Source of the DNA: Sulfuricella denitrificans skB26
GTDB lineage: Bacteria > Pseudomonadota > Gammaproteobacteria > Burkholderiales > Sulfuricellaceae
Length of the DNA: 64,000 bases
Assembly (NCBI RefSeq): GCF_000297055.2
Contig: NC_022357.1
Span: forward strand, 682,001-746,000
Direction: 5' to 3'
In this document: piece after piece, positions 1 through 7,443 of the stretch
Layout: every line of letters starts with the position of its first letter
Numbering within the stretch: the stretch's first letter is position 1
Program-made: the position numbers and the translations under genes
Notes under the pieces: model-generated
The model's database searches: none
Seen by the model: only the letters and a program-made list of their open reading frames with translations
Told to the model about the DNA's origin: nothing

Positions 1-1321
1 GGTGCATGCGCAGGCCCGGAGCAGCGTTGACTTCAATCACGGCGCCGCCTTGTTCCTCAAGCGACCTGTGTACGCTGTCACACACCACGTCTACTCCGCA
101 GATGTCGAGTCCGATCATCTGGGCTGCTGCTACTGCACGTGCCGCCAATTCCGGGTGAACGTCGTCGGTCACATCGGTCGCCGATCCGCCCGTGCTCAGG
201 TTTGCATTGTTCCGCAACAGCACGCGCGCACCCTTGGCGGGTACGGAATCTGCGGCGTGCCCCTGAGTGGCGAGTGTCGCCAGGGCGATGTCGTCGAAGT
301 GGATTTTGGTGAGAGAGGTTGAATGTCCTTCGCCTCGCAGGGGATCGCTGTTGACTTGCTCGACGAGTTCACGAACGGTATGAACGTCGTCGCCGATCAC
401 CTGGGGAGGGTCGCGCCGTGCCGCTGCGACAAGATGATTTCCTACCACCAGCAGGCGGAAGTCATAGCCGGGAATGTAGCGTTCAACCATGATTTCCGAG
501 CTGACTTCGGCGGAGGCGGCATAGGCCGCCAGCACGCGTTCATGGGTCTCGATATTGACGGCGACACCTTTGCCCTGATTGCCATCCTGGGGTTTGATCA
601 CCACCGGGCCGCCGATTTCGCAGGCTGCCACCCAGGCGTCCTCGGCATCCGACACAGGCCGCCCTTGAGGTATCGGAACTCCGGCTGCATCAAGCAATAT
701 TTTGGTCAGTTCCTTGTCCTGGGCGATGGCCTCGGAAATGGCGCTGGTATGGTCTGTCTCGGCGGCCTGGATGCGGCGCTGCCGGCTACCCCATCCTAGT
801 TGTACCATGCTGCCCGAAGTCATGCGCCGATAAGGGATTCCACGCGTCACTGCGGCCTGAACGATGGCCCCGGTGCTGGGTCCGAGGCGCTCGTCCTCAT
901 CCAGTTCGCGCAGGCGTGCCAGTGCGTCGGCAAGGTCGAAGGGCATATCGTTCGCGGCCGCGTGGCAAAGCGTTTGCGCGAGCTCGAACGCGAGCCGGCC
1001 AACCTGCTCCTCGCTGTATTCGACCACGATCTGGAATACATCAGCCTCAGTTGTTGCTGCAGTGCGACTGAAGGTCACCGGACACCCGGCTTGCACTTGC
1101 AGCCCAAGGGCGGCGAATTCCAGAGCGTGCGCCATGGGAATGGATTCTTCGTGGCCAGCGGGTCTCAAGGAACCGATTTCCGGGAACCGTGCGCGTAGTC
1201 TGGCTTCGAAGTCGGGCATATCCCCGATCAGGCATTCACGGCACTTCACAATGGCTTCGATTACGGTGCGTCTGCTCCAAAGATTGGGGCCGCGCAACGC
1301 CCTGATGCGTGATACTTCCAT
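1..1321 (-). CDS. cphA: Cyanophycin synthetase CphA, N-terminal part (cut by window edge)
   Basis: This gene polymerises aspartate and arginine into cyanophycin, a cytoplasmic nitrogen/carbon reserve. Translating the minus strand from the ATG at 1321 gives an open frame to the window edge (about 440 residues). It has the N-terminal domain (opening MEVSRIRALRGPNLWSR) and most of the ATP-grasp domain, with KPQDGNQGKG near residues 244-252 and NNANLSTGG. The Mur-ligase-like domain would lie outside the window. The ATP-grasp loop has Gln249 where the neighbouring paralogue has His. The N-domain has AHALEFAALGLQ where the paralogue has GHILEHVTLELQ, so the metal-hydrolase-like residues reported in some CphA1 N-domains are missing. 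As I recall, both are normal for betaproteobacterial CphA. It starts 48 bp after cphA' on the same strand and is probably co-transcribed. Confidence 0.93.
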   Translation of the reverse strand, partial: MEVSRIRALRGPNLWSRRTVIEAIVKCRECLIGDMPDFEARLRARFPEIGSLRPAGHEESIPMAHALEFAALGLQVQAGCPVTFSRTAATTEADVFQIVVEYSEEQVGRLAFELAQTLCHAAANDMPFDLADALARLRELDEDERLGPSTGAIVQAAVTRGIPYRRMTSGSMVQLGWGSRQRRIQAAETDHTSAISEAIAQDKELTKILLDAAGVPIPQGRPVSDAEDAWVAACEIGGPVVIKPQDGNQGKGVAVNIETHERVLAAYAASAEVSSEIMVERYIPGYDFRLLVVGNHLVAAARRDPPQVIGDDVHTVRELVEQVNSDPLRGEGHSTSLTKIHFDDIALATLATQGHAADSVPAKGARVLLRNNANLSTGGSATDVTDDVHPELAARAVAAAQMIGLDICGVDVVCDSVHRSLEEQGGAVIEVNAAPGLRMH

Positions 1322-1369
1322 TTTGTTTCCCTAAATTACCCGGCGATCTTTGCCGTGGCAGGATGTTAA

Positions 1370-3529
1370 TTAGTCGGCACTAAAGGTTTCTATTCCTGCG
1401 CGGATCAGTTCCAGCGGCAGGCCGAGTGCCCATGCCGATCCGGCCGCCGCCAGCACATGCTCGATTTGCAGCCCGGCAGCTCCAGCTTCTGCCAGCATGA
1501 TGCCGGATGTTTCGACAAGTTGTACTTCTTCATTGCCTGTAGCGAGTGTCACGAAGCCGTCGCGCACCAGCACCGCGCGCTTCCCCTGAGTCAGGTGCTC
1601 AGTGATGGCCGGAACATCCGGATTGGCGCCGAAGAAAATGACTTCGCCATCACATAGCGGCGCCATTTCTGCCACCATAGTGTCGTTGCCGTTGAGCACC
1701 GCCACCCCGTCCGGAAGAACTACGTCTACCTGGGTGCGCAGCACGTTGAATACCTGATCGGGTGTCTCGATGTAATATTTTCCGAAGTGCAGGGTCGGGT
1801 CGATATTCGTGACGACGCCGACCTGGCATCGATCGTAGGCCAGCCCCTCGCTCAGTATCATATCGCTGCCATTCTCGAAGACGGCTGCCTCGGCCACTCG
1901 GTTCAGCAGTATCTTGCGTGCGGCTGCCCAGGTCGCACGATTCCCATTTTCAACCAGTCGTTGATCATGATATAGACCGTCGCTACACGCCAGGCTCACG
2001 CGCTTGCCGCTGAGGTGAAGCAGATGCGCTACCAGTCGTGCGACCAGATTGGTCCCGTTCGTACCGGTGATGCCGACAACGGGGATGCGACCGTTCTCGC
2101 CTTCGGGAAACAGACTGTCGACGATGGCCCTGCCTATGGGGCGGGGTTCGCCGCTTGCCGGCTTGAGGTGCATCAGCAGGCCAGGGCCTGCGTTGACTTC
2201 GACGATCGCGCCGCGCTGCTCGTCGAGGGGACGCGAGATATCTTCGGCGACCAGGTCGACCCCTGCAATATCCAGTCCGACGATACGGGCTGCGAGACAA
2301 ACGGTTGCAGCCACATCCGGATGGACCAGATCGGTCACGTCGAAGGCGACGTTACCGTTGCGCTGGATCATTACTTCAACGCCCAGTGGCGGTATGGCGT
2401 CAGGGGTAAAACCCTGGCGCGTGATTTCGAGCCGGACAGCCGGGTCTTCATCTACCCGAACCAGGTTGAGCGGGTAATCTTCGGTCGTGCCGCGCCGTGG
2501 GTCGGTATTGATCTGGGTGTCGATGAGTTCGATGATGGTTGAACGGCTGTCGCCCGTTACGGAGGCCGATTCCCCGCGAGCCGCCGCCGCCAGGCGTCCG
2601 CCCACGACCAGCAACCGGTGTTCATTGCCGCGTACGAAGCGCTCGACGAGGACATCGCTGCCCTCGTCGAGCGCCAATTTGTAGGCGGCCGCGATCTCTT
2701 CGCGCGTCATCAGTTCGGTGGAAACACCCCGGCCATGGTTGCCATCGCGAGGTTTGACCACGACCGGGACACCGATTTCCTCGGCGGCTTCCCAGGCGTC
2801 TTCCGGGCTTTCCACGATACGGCCTTCGGGAACTGGCACGCCGCAAGCTTGAAGCAGGTCCTTGGTCAGATCCTTGTCGCTGGAAATGCTTTCGGCAATG
2901 GCGCTGGTCTGGTCGGTCTCGGCGGTCCAGATGCGACGGCTTCGGGCGCCGTAGCCGAGTTGTACCAGGTTGCCTTCAGTCAGTCGGATGGACGGAATGC
3001 GTCGATCCGAGGCTGCATCGACGATGCATGCCGTGCTCGGGCCGAGGCAAAGCGAATCGGCCAGATCGCGCAGGCGGGCAACCGTGGCGGGAATGTCGAA
3101 CGGACGGTCCTCGATCGCCGCCATCACCAGATCGCGAGCAGCGTGCAGGCAGTCGCGGCTCACTTCTTCGTGGCGCGAGCGTACCACGACTTTATAAACA
3201 CCCCGCACCGAGGTGCTGCGCGCTTTCCCGAAACCGCTTTGCATGCCCGCCAGGTTCTGCAACTCCAGGGTGACATGTTCGAGAATGTGCCCCGGCCAAG
3301 TCCCCTCGCGCACCCGCAGCAGGAAGCCTCCCCGCTCGCCAACGCCACACCGGTGTTCGATCAGCGAGGGCAGCCATGATGACAGGCGCTCGTAGAAACC
3401 GGGGATGGTATTGGAAGGCGAGTCCTCCAGGTCTCCGATATCAACCCATGCTTCGAGTACCGGACGGTATGTCCATATATTCGGCCCGCGCAGGGGCACG
3501 ATTTTGAGAAATTCGATTTTCTTATTCAT
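1370..3529 (-). CDS. cphA': Cyanophycin synthetase paralogue CphA'
   Basis: A second, shorter cyanophycin synthetase of 719 residues (CphA1 proteins are usually about 870). The N-domain keeps the EGTWPGHILEHVTLELQ block (residues 75-91). The ATP-grasp domain has GNHGRG at 263-268. The Mur-ligase domain is degenerate: its P-loop reads GTNGTN (489-494), with Thr493 replacing the usual Lys of GTNGKT, and the C-terminal part is cut short. By analogy with cyanobacterial CphA2, which has one working ligase site, it may extend chains with beta-Asp-Arg dipeptide or work together with the full CphA encoded next. There is no good ribosome binding site next to the ATG; a GAGAGG lies about 14 bases away. 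The family call is firm; the division of labour is inference. Confidence 0.92.
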   Translation of the reverse strand: MNKKIEFLKIVPLRGPNIWTYRPVLEAWVDIGDLEDSPSNTIPGFYERLSSWLPSLIEHRCGVGERGGFLLRVREGTWPGHILEHVTLELQNLAGMQSGFGKARSTSVRGVYKVVVRSRHEEVSRDCLHAARDLVMAAIEDRPFDIPATVARLRDLADSLCLGPSTACIVDAASDRRIPSIRLTEGNLVQLGYGARSRRIWTAETDQTSAIAESISSDKDLTKDLLQACGVPVPEGRIVESPEDAWEAAEEIGVPVVVKPRDGNHGRGVSTELMTREEIAAAYKLALDEGSDVLVERFVRGNEHRLLVVGGRLAAAARGESASVTGDSRSTIIELIDTQINTDPRRGTTEDYPLNLVRVDEDPAVRLEITRQGFTPDAIPPLGVEVMIQRNGNVAFDVTDLVHPDVAATVCLAARIVGLDIAGVDLVAEDISRPLDEQRGAIVEVNAGPGLLMHLKPASGEPRPIGRAIVDSLFPEGENGRIPVVGITGTNGTNLVARLVAHLLHLSGKRVSLACSDGLYHDQRLVENGNRATWAAARKILLNRVAEAAVFENGSDMILSEGLAYDRCQVGVVTNIDPTLHFGKYYIETPDQVFNVLRTQVDVVLPDGVAVLNGNDTMVAEMAPLCDGEVIFFGANPDVPAITEHLTQGKRAVLVRDGFVTLATGNEEVQLVETSGIMLAEAGAAGLQIEHVLAAAGSAWALGLPLELIRAGIETFSAD

Positions 3530-3853
3530 AAAAAATACTTGAGCCTCTCAGCGGATTCAGCCATTGGCGGGCCGAGCGGCAGGTCCGACATATTTTTTGG
3601 GATAACCCAGTAAGGATAAGGTGATTTGAGCATATTGCGTTGCTGCTCGCAACTGCTATGGGATAAACAAAATGCGCCATATATATCGGGCGTCGTGCTT
3701 AAGTCGCTCAGTGGCATAGGGTGTGCGAATCCGTTGAGTGCTCTTAAGGTCAGGTGTGTCACAGAAAATTTTAAAACAGCTAGAAAATTAACGCTGCGCG
3801 CAGCAATCCGTTTACCACAGGGAGAGGAAGATTTTTTTACTGAGGCATCCCCA
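3530..3853. other. Gene-free stretch upstream of cphA'
   Basis: An AT-richer 324-bp stretch between the 3' end of the adhesin-E-like gene and cphA'. It presumably holds the cphA' promoter, but I cannot pick a convincing -35/-10 pair. A 78-codon minus frame (3526-3762) ends in an ATGA overlap with the cphA' start. It has no recognisable similarity and may be chance or a leader ORF. Confidence 0.4.
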
Positions 3854-4369
3854 TTATTTCGGATAGGCGACTAATCCGGCTTGCCGGGGGATGTTTGCGC
3901 AGACTATTTCAAACTCTGTTTCTGCCACCGTGTTGTGTGGTATTGCAGTCATCGATGTTTTGTCTTCATCCAGTGAGAGGGAGGTGATGAATTTGCCTTG
4001 GTCGCTGTAAGTTACGCCGTGGAGCAGGCCCTGGGTCCGTTCCGCGCAATTCATGATGCGGCGCATTTTCTTTTCCTTGATCATCCTGCCGGAAGTTTCA
4101 TCTTTGACCGTTGGCTGGAGGTAAACGATTTTTTCCCAAAATTTGACCACCTTGCCGCTACGTTCAAGATTAACCTTGTCGATGGAAAAGGTGATGTTGT
4201 CGGAGGAGGTTGGAATGGTCAGCCATTCTTCCGCCGCATACGCCGGGATGTAGGCAGTGAGCGCTAATAGCACCGCCAGGCGTTTGGCCTTCTGCAATAA
4301 CGGATAGGTATGAAAAGCATGTCTTTCAATTTTATTCAAAGCGGTCATTTCTATGTTGATCCATTTCAA
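3854..4369 (-). CDS. Secreted surface-adhesin-E-like protein
   Basis: A small exported protein of up to 171 residues. Its N-terminus has a basic stretch, a hydrophobic segment ([15 protein letters not shown]) and a likely signal peptidase site after AYA near residue 45. The mature part, opening EEWLTIPTSSDNITFSIDK, with paired cysteines in NCAERTQ and IVCANIP, looks like the surface-adhesin protein E family common as small periplasmic or surface proteins in Betaproteobacteria. The start is uncertain: the first ATG (4369) has no clear ribosome binding site, and an ATG at 4348 would give a more ordinary signal peptide. It shares its strand with cphA' but is 324 bp away. The role is unknown. Confidence 0.6.
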   Translation of the reverse strand: MKWINIEMTALNKIERHAFHTYPLLQKAKRLAVLLALTAYIPAYAAEEWLTIPTSSDNITFSIDKVNLERSGKVVKFWEKIVYLQPTVKDETSGRMIKEKKMRRIMNCAERTQGLLHGVTYSDQGKFITSLSLDEDKTSMTAIPHNTVAETEFEIVCANIPRQAGLVAYPK

Positions 4370-4556
4370 GGACAGAGAGCATGAATTTTTTCCGGAGGAA
4401 AATACTCTATTTGTTTCTCGATAACATGCTATCCCGGTTAAGCTGCCTCGGTCCAGTCTGATGCTGTACTCTTGGTTTCAAGGCAAGTAAACTTCGTCCC
4501 AGCATGGCCCCGGTTAGAGGCCATGGTTCTTCCAGACAAAAATCCAAGGGTTATTT

Positions 4557-6857
4557 GTGAAACACATCAATTCTCTTTCGGCGCCAACCGGAAAAATTTT
4601 GCCCGACACCTGGCGCGCCGAGGTGGAATCTCAGCTGGCCAACGAAGAGGAGATCCTGGCGTGGCTGGAGATCGATCTCGATGTGCGCCTGCATTTTACC
4701 CAGGGCCTGGTGGTCGTGACCAACCGCCGGTTGCTTGCCAAGGGGCTCGAAGAGGCCGCATGGCGAGAGTGGGCTTACCGGAAAGGGCTGACCCTCAAGC
4801 GCCATGATCATGCCGGGGTGGGGAGCCTTGAACTGTACGACGACATGGAGCGCCTCGCCAGCTGGCGTTACACTCTTGGGCATAATGTTGCGACACTGCG
4901 CCTGGTCGAACACTTCGAGCAGCAACTTGCCGGCGTTCTCGCCGGGCACCCCGTCAGCCGCCCGGCAGAGGCGGTCTGCCCCAGCTGCAAGGCGCCACTC
5001 CTGCCGGGTCAGGAAGAGTGCCCCATTTGCACCCGGGAAATCCATGTCCCGCCCTCGACGTGGACGCTGTTCCGTCTGTGGCGCTTTGCCAAACCTTATA
5101 ACGGACAGCTGCTCGCCGGCTTTCTGCTGACGCTGGCGTCTACTGCGGCCACCCTGGTGCCGCCTTACCTGACCATGCCGCTGATGGACAAGGTGCTGAT
5201 CCCTTACCAGAACGGCGCTCCCATCGATTATGGCGTGGTGGCTCTCCTGCTTGCGGGGTTGCTGGGGTCCGCGCTGGTGGCATGGAGCCTGGGCTGGGCG
5301 CGCACCTACATCCTCGCCCTGGTGAGCGAGCGCATCGGGGCCGACCTGCGCACCACCACCTACGAGCACTTGATGCGGCTCTCCCTGGAATATTTCGGCG
5401 GCAAGCGCACCGGCGACCTGATGGCCCGTATCGGCTCCGAGACCGACCGCATCTGCGTGTTCCTTTCGCTGCACTTGCTGGACTTCGCCACCGACGTGCT
5501 GATGATCCTCATGACGGCGGCGATCCTGTTCTCGATCAATCCCTGGCTGGCGCTGGTGACCTTGCTCCCGCTGCCATTCATTGCCTGGATGATCCACGTG
5601 GTGCGCGACAAGTTGCGCACCGGTTTCGAGAAGATCGACCGGGTCTGGTCGGAAGTGACCAACGTGCTGGCCGATACCATACCCGGTATCCGCGTAGTCA
5701 AGGCCTTCGCCCAGGAAAAGCGCGAAGCGGCGCGCTTCCGCGAGGCCAACCAGCACAACCTCGCGGTTAACGACCGGCTGAACAAGATCTGGTCATTGTT
5801 CACACCGACCGTCACCCTGCTGACCGAAATCGGATTGCTTGTCGTGTGGGCATTCGGCATCTGGCTGGTCTCGCGCAACGAGATCACGGTGGGTGTGCTG
5901 GTCGCTTTCCTGGCCTACATCAGCCGTTTCTATACCCGGCTCGATTCGATGAGCCGCATTGTTTCGGTGACGCAGAAGGCGGCCGCCGGCGCAAAACGCA
6001 TTTTCGATATTCTCGACCACGTCTCCAGTGTTCCCGAATCGGCCAACCCGGTTCACCTCGATCAGGTGCAAGGGGGAATCGAGATTCGCAACGCGGGCTT
6101 TCGTTACGGCAACCGGACGGTTATCCATGGAGTCGACCTGACGATCGCTCCCGGTGAGATGATCGGTCTGGTGGGGCACAGCGGGTCGGGCAAGAGCACC
6201 CTGGCCAACCTGATTTGCCGCTTTTACGACGTGTCCGAGGGATCGATCAAGGTCGACGGGGTGGATATCCGCTCCCTCCCTGTATCCGAATATCGGCGCA
6301 ACATCGGCCTGGTACTGCAGGAACCTTTCCTGTTCTTCGGCACCATTGCCGACAATATCGCCTATGGCAAGCCCGATGCCACCCGGGCGGAAATCGTTGC
6401 CGCAGCCCGCGCAGCGCACGCCCACGAGTTCATCCTGCGTTTGCCGCAGGGCTATGATTCCCTGGCCGGCGAGCGCGGCCAAGCCCTGTCTGGCGGCGAG
6501 CGCCAGCGCATTTCCATTGCCCGGGCGCTGCTCATCGATCCGCGTATTCTGATCCTCGATGAAGCCACCTCGTCGGTCGATTCTACGACCGAGAAAGAAA
6601 TCCAGAAAGCCCTGGACAACCTGGTTCAGGGACGAACCACTATTGCCATTGCGCATCGGCTCTCCACCCTGCGTCGCGCCGACCGGCTGGTGGTGCTGGA
6701 TCGCGGTCAGGTGGTCGAGGTGGGAAGCCATGACGAACTGATGGCTAGTGAGGGCGCCTACTTCCGCCTCTATCAGGCGCAAGCGCGCAACGTGGATACC
6801 GATATGGACGACAAGATATGGAATGCCGAGCCCGAAACCAAGGAGGGCGCCGCATGA
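4557..6857 (+). CDS. Cyanophycin-locus ABC exporter with N-terminal zinc ribbon
   Basis: A half-size ABC exporter of 766 residues in the inner membrane. Residues 1-140 form a cytoplasmic domain without an obvious catalytic motif. Next comes a zinc ribbon (CPSCKAPLLPGQEECPIC, about 140-160), then a six-helix type-I exporter domain (about 175-470). The nucleotide-binding domain has Walker A GHSGSGKST, signature LSGGERQR, Walker B ILILDEATSSVD and H-loop AIAHRLST. The start is GTG at 4557, with CAAGGG six bases upstream. The stop overlaps the DUF1854 gene by four bases (ATGA), which implies translational coupling. I recall this ABC/DUF1854 pair as regularly found beside cphA genes. The substrate is unknown; a peptide or cyanophycin-derived compound is a guess from context. 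Confidence 0.85.
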   Translation: MKHINSLSAPTGKILPDTWRAEVESQLANEEEILAWLEIDLDVRLHFTQGLVVVTNRRLLAKGLEEAAWREWAYRKGLTLKRHDHAGVGSLELYDDMERLASWRYTLGHNVATLRLVEHFEQQLAGVLAGHPVSRPAEAVCPSCKAPLLPGQEECPICTREIHVPPSTWTLFRLWRFAKPYNGQLLAGFLLTLASTAATLVPPYLTMPLMDKVLIPYQNGAPIDYGVVALLLAGLLGSALVAWSLGWARTYILALVSERIGADLRTTTYEHLMRLSLEYFGGKRTGDLMARIGSETDRICVFLSLHLLDFATDVLMILMTAAILFSINPWLALVTLLPLPFIAWMIHVVRDKLRTGFEKIDRVWSEVTNVLADTIPGIRVVKAFAQEKREAARFREANQHNLAVNDRLNKIWSLFTPTVTLLTEIGLLVVWAFGIWLVSRNEITVGVLVAFLAYISRFYTRLDSMSRIVSVTQKAAAGAKRIFDILDHVSSVPESANPVHLDQVQGGIEIRNAGFRYGNRTVIHGVDLTIAPGEMIGLVGHSGSGKSTLANLICRFYDVSEGSIKVDGVDIRSLPVSEYRRNIGLVLQEPFLFFGTIADNIAYGKPDATRAEIVAAARAAHAHEFILRLPQGYDSLAGERGQALSGGERQRISIARALLIDPRILILDEATSSVDSTTEKEIQKALDNLVQGRTTIAIAHRLSTLRRADRLVVLDRGQVVEVGSHDELMASEGAYFRLYQAQARNVDTDMDDKIWNAEPETKEGAA

Positions 6858-7327
6858 ACAGGACCACTGATTTTAAACTGACTCGTAATGCTTTCGGCAG
6901 GCTGGTTTTTACCGGCGCGAAGGGTGAAGTTCATGAAGGTGTAGTACCCGTACACGCTTTTCCCATCACTGCCCCTGCGGAAGGGATTTCGCTGGTTACT
7001 GTCGACGGACACGAACTGGCCTGGATCGATCGCCTGATAGATTTGCCGGACGAGTTGCGTATTCTTCTGGAAGAGGAACTGGCGAGCCGGGAATTCATGC
7101 CTGAAATTCGCGCCATCCGCCGCGTCTCCAGCTTCGCCACGCCCAGCGCATGGCAGGTGGAAACAGATCGTGGCCTCACCACCTTCATCCTCAAGGGGGA
7201 GGATGATATTCGCCGCCTCGCCGCCTCAACCCTGCTTATCGCCGACAGCAACGGGATCCATTTTCTGATCCGGGATATCCAGACGCTGGATCAGGGTAGC
7301 AGAAAACTGCTGGACCGGTTCCTGTAG
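6854..7327 (+). CDS. DUF1854 family protein, partner of the ABC exporter
   Basis: A soluble protein of 157 residues (MNRTTDFKLTRNAFGRLVFT...), without signal peptide or membrane helices. It is recognisable as DUF1854, a family associated with cyanophycin-locus ABC transporters. The ATG at 6854 is chosen because it overlaps the exporter stop codon (ATGA), typical of co-translated partners; the frame extends further upstream only inside the exporter gene. An acidic, hydrophobic middle part (LPDELRILLEEELASREFMPEIRAI) is followed by the conserved motif HFLIRDIQTLDQGSRKLLDRFL, quoted here in two runs: HFLIRDIQTLDQ and GSRKLLDRFL. It may be a regulatory or adaptor subunit of the exporter; no catalytic function is visible. 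Confidence 0.82.
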   Translation: MNRTTDFKLTRNAFGRLVFTGAKGEVHEGVVPVHAFPITAPAEGISLVTVDGHELAWIDRLIDLPDELRILLEEELASREFMPEIRAIRRVSSFATPSAWQVETDRGLTTFILKGEDDIRRLAASTLLIADSNGIHFLIRDIQTLDQGSRKLLDRFL

Positions 7328-7443
7328 CGCGTTCCACGGCAATAGGTTAGGATTATTTATGTCAATAATCTGAGTCGGCACTGCTTGCGGAATGTCGCAA
7401 TCGGTTTTGCAGGGTGCAGCATACGCAGCTTGAGAGGGGACTC

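Noticed and set aside
847-1235. Short minus frames of 62-64 codons inside cphA
   Set aside because: They are out of frame with the continuous CphA reading frame from 1321 to the window edge.
3526-3762. 78-codon ORF overlapping the cphA' start by ATGA
   Set aside because: No ribosome site or family; the overlap alone is not enough to call a leader gene.
4551-5756. 401-codon minus frame opposite the ABC exporter
   Set aside because: It is a codon-bias shadow: the exporter on the plus strand has every motif in order, and this frame has a Gln/His/Arg-rich translation without family motifs.
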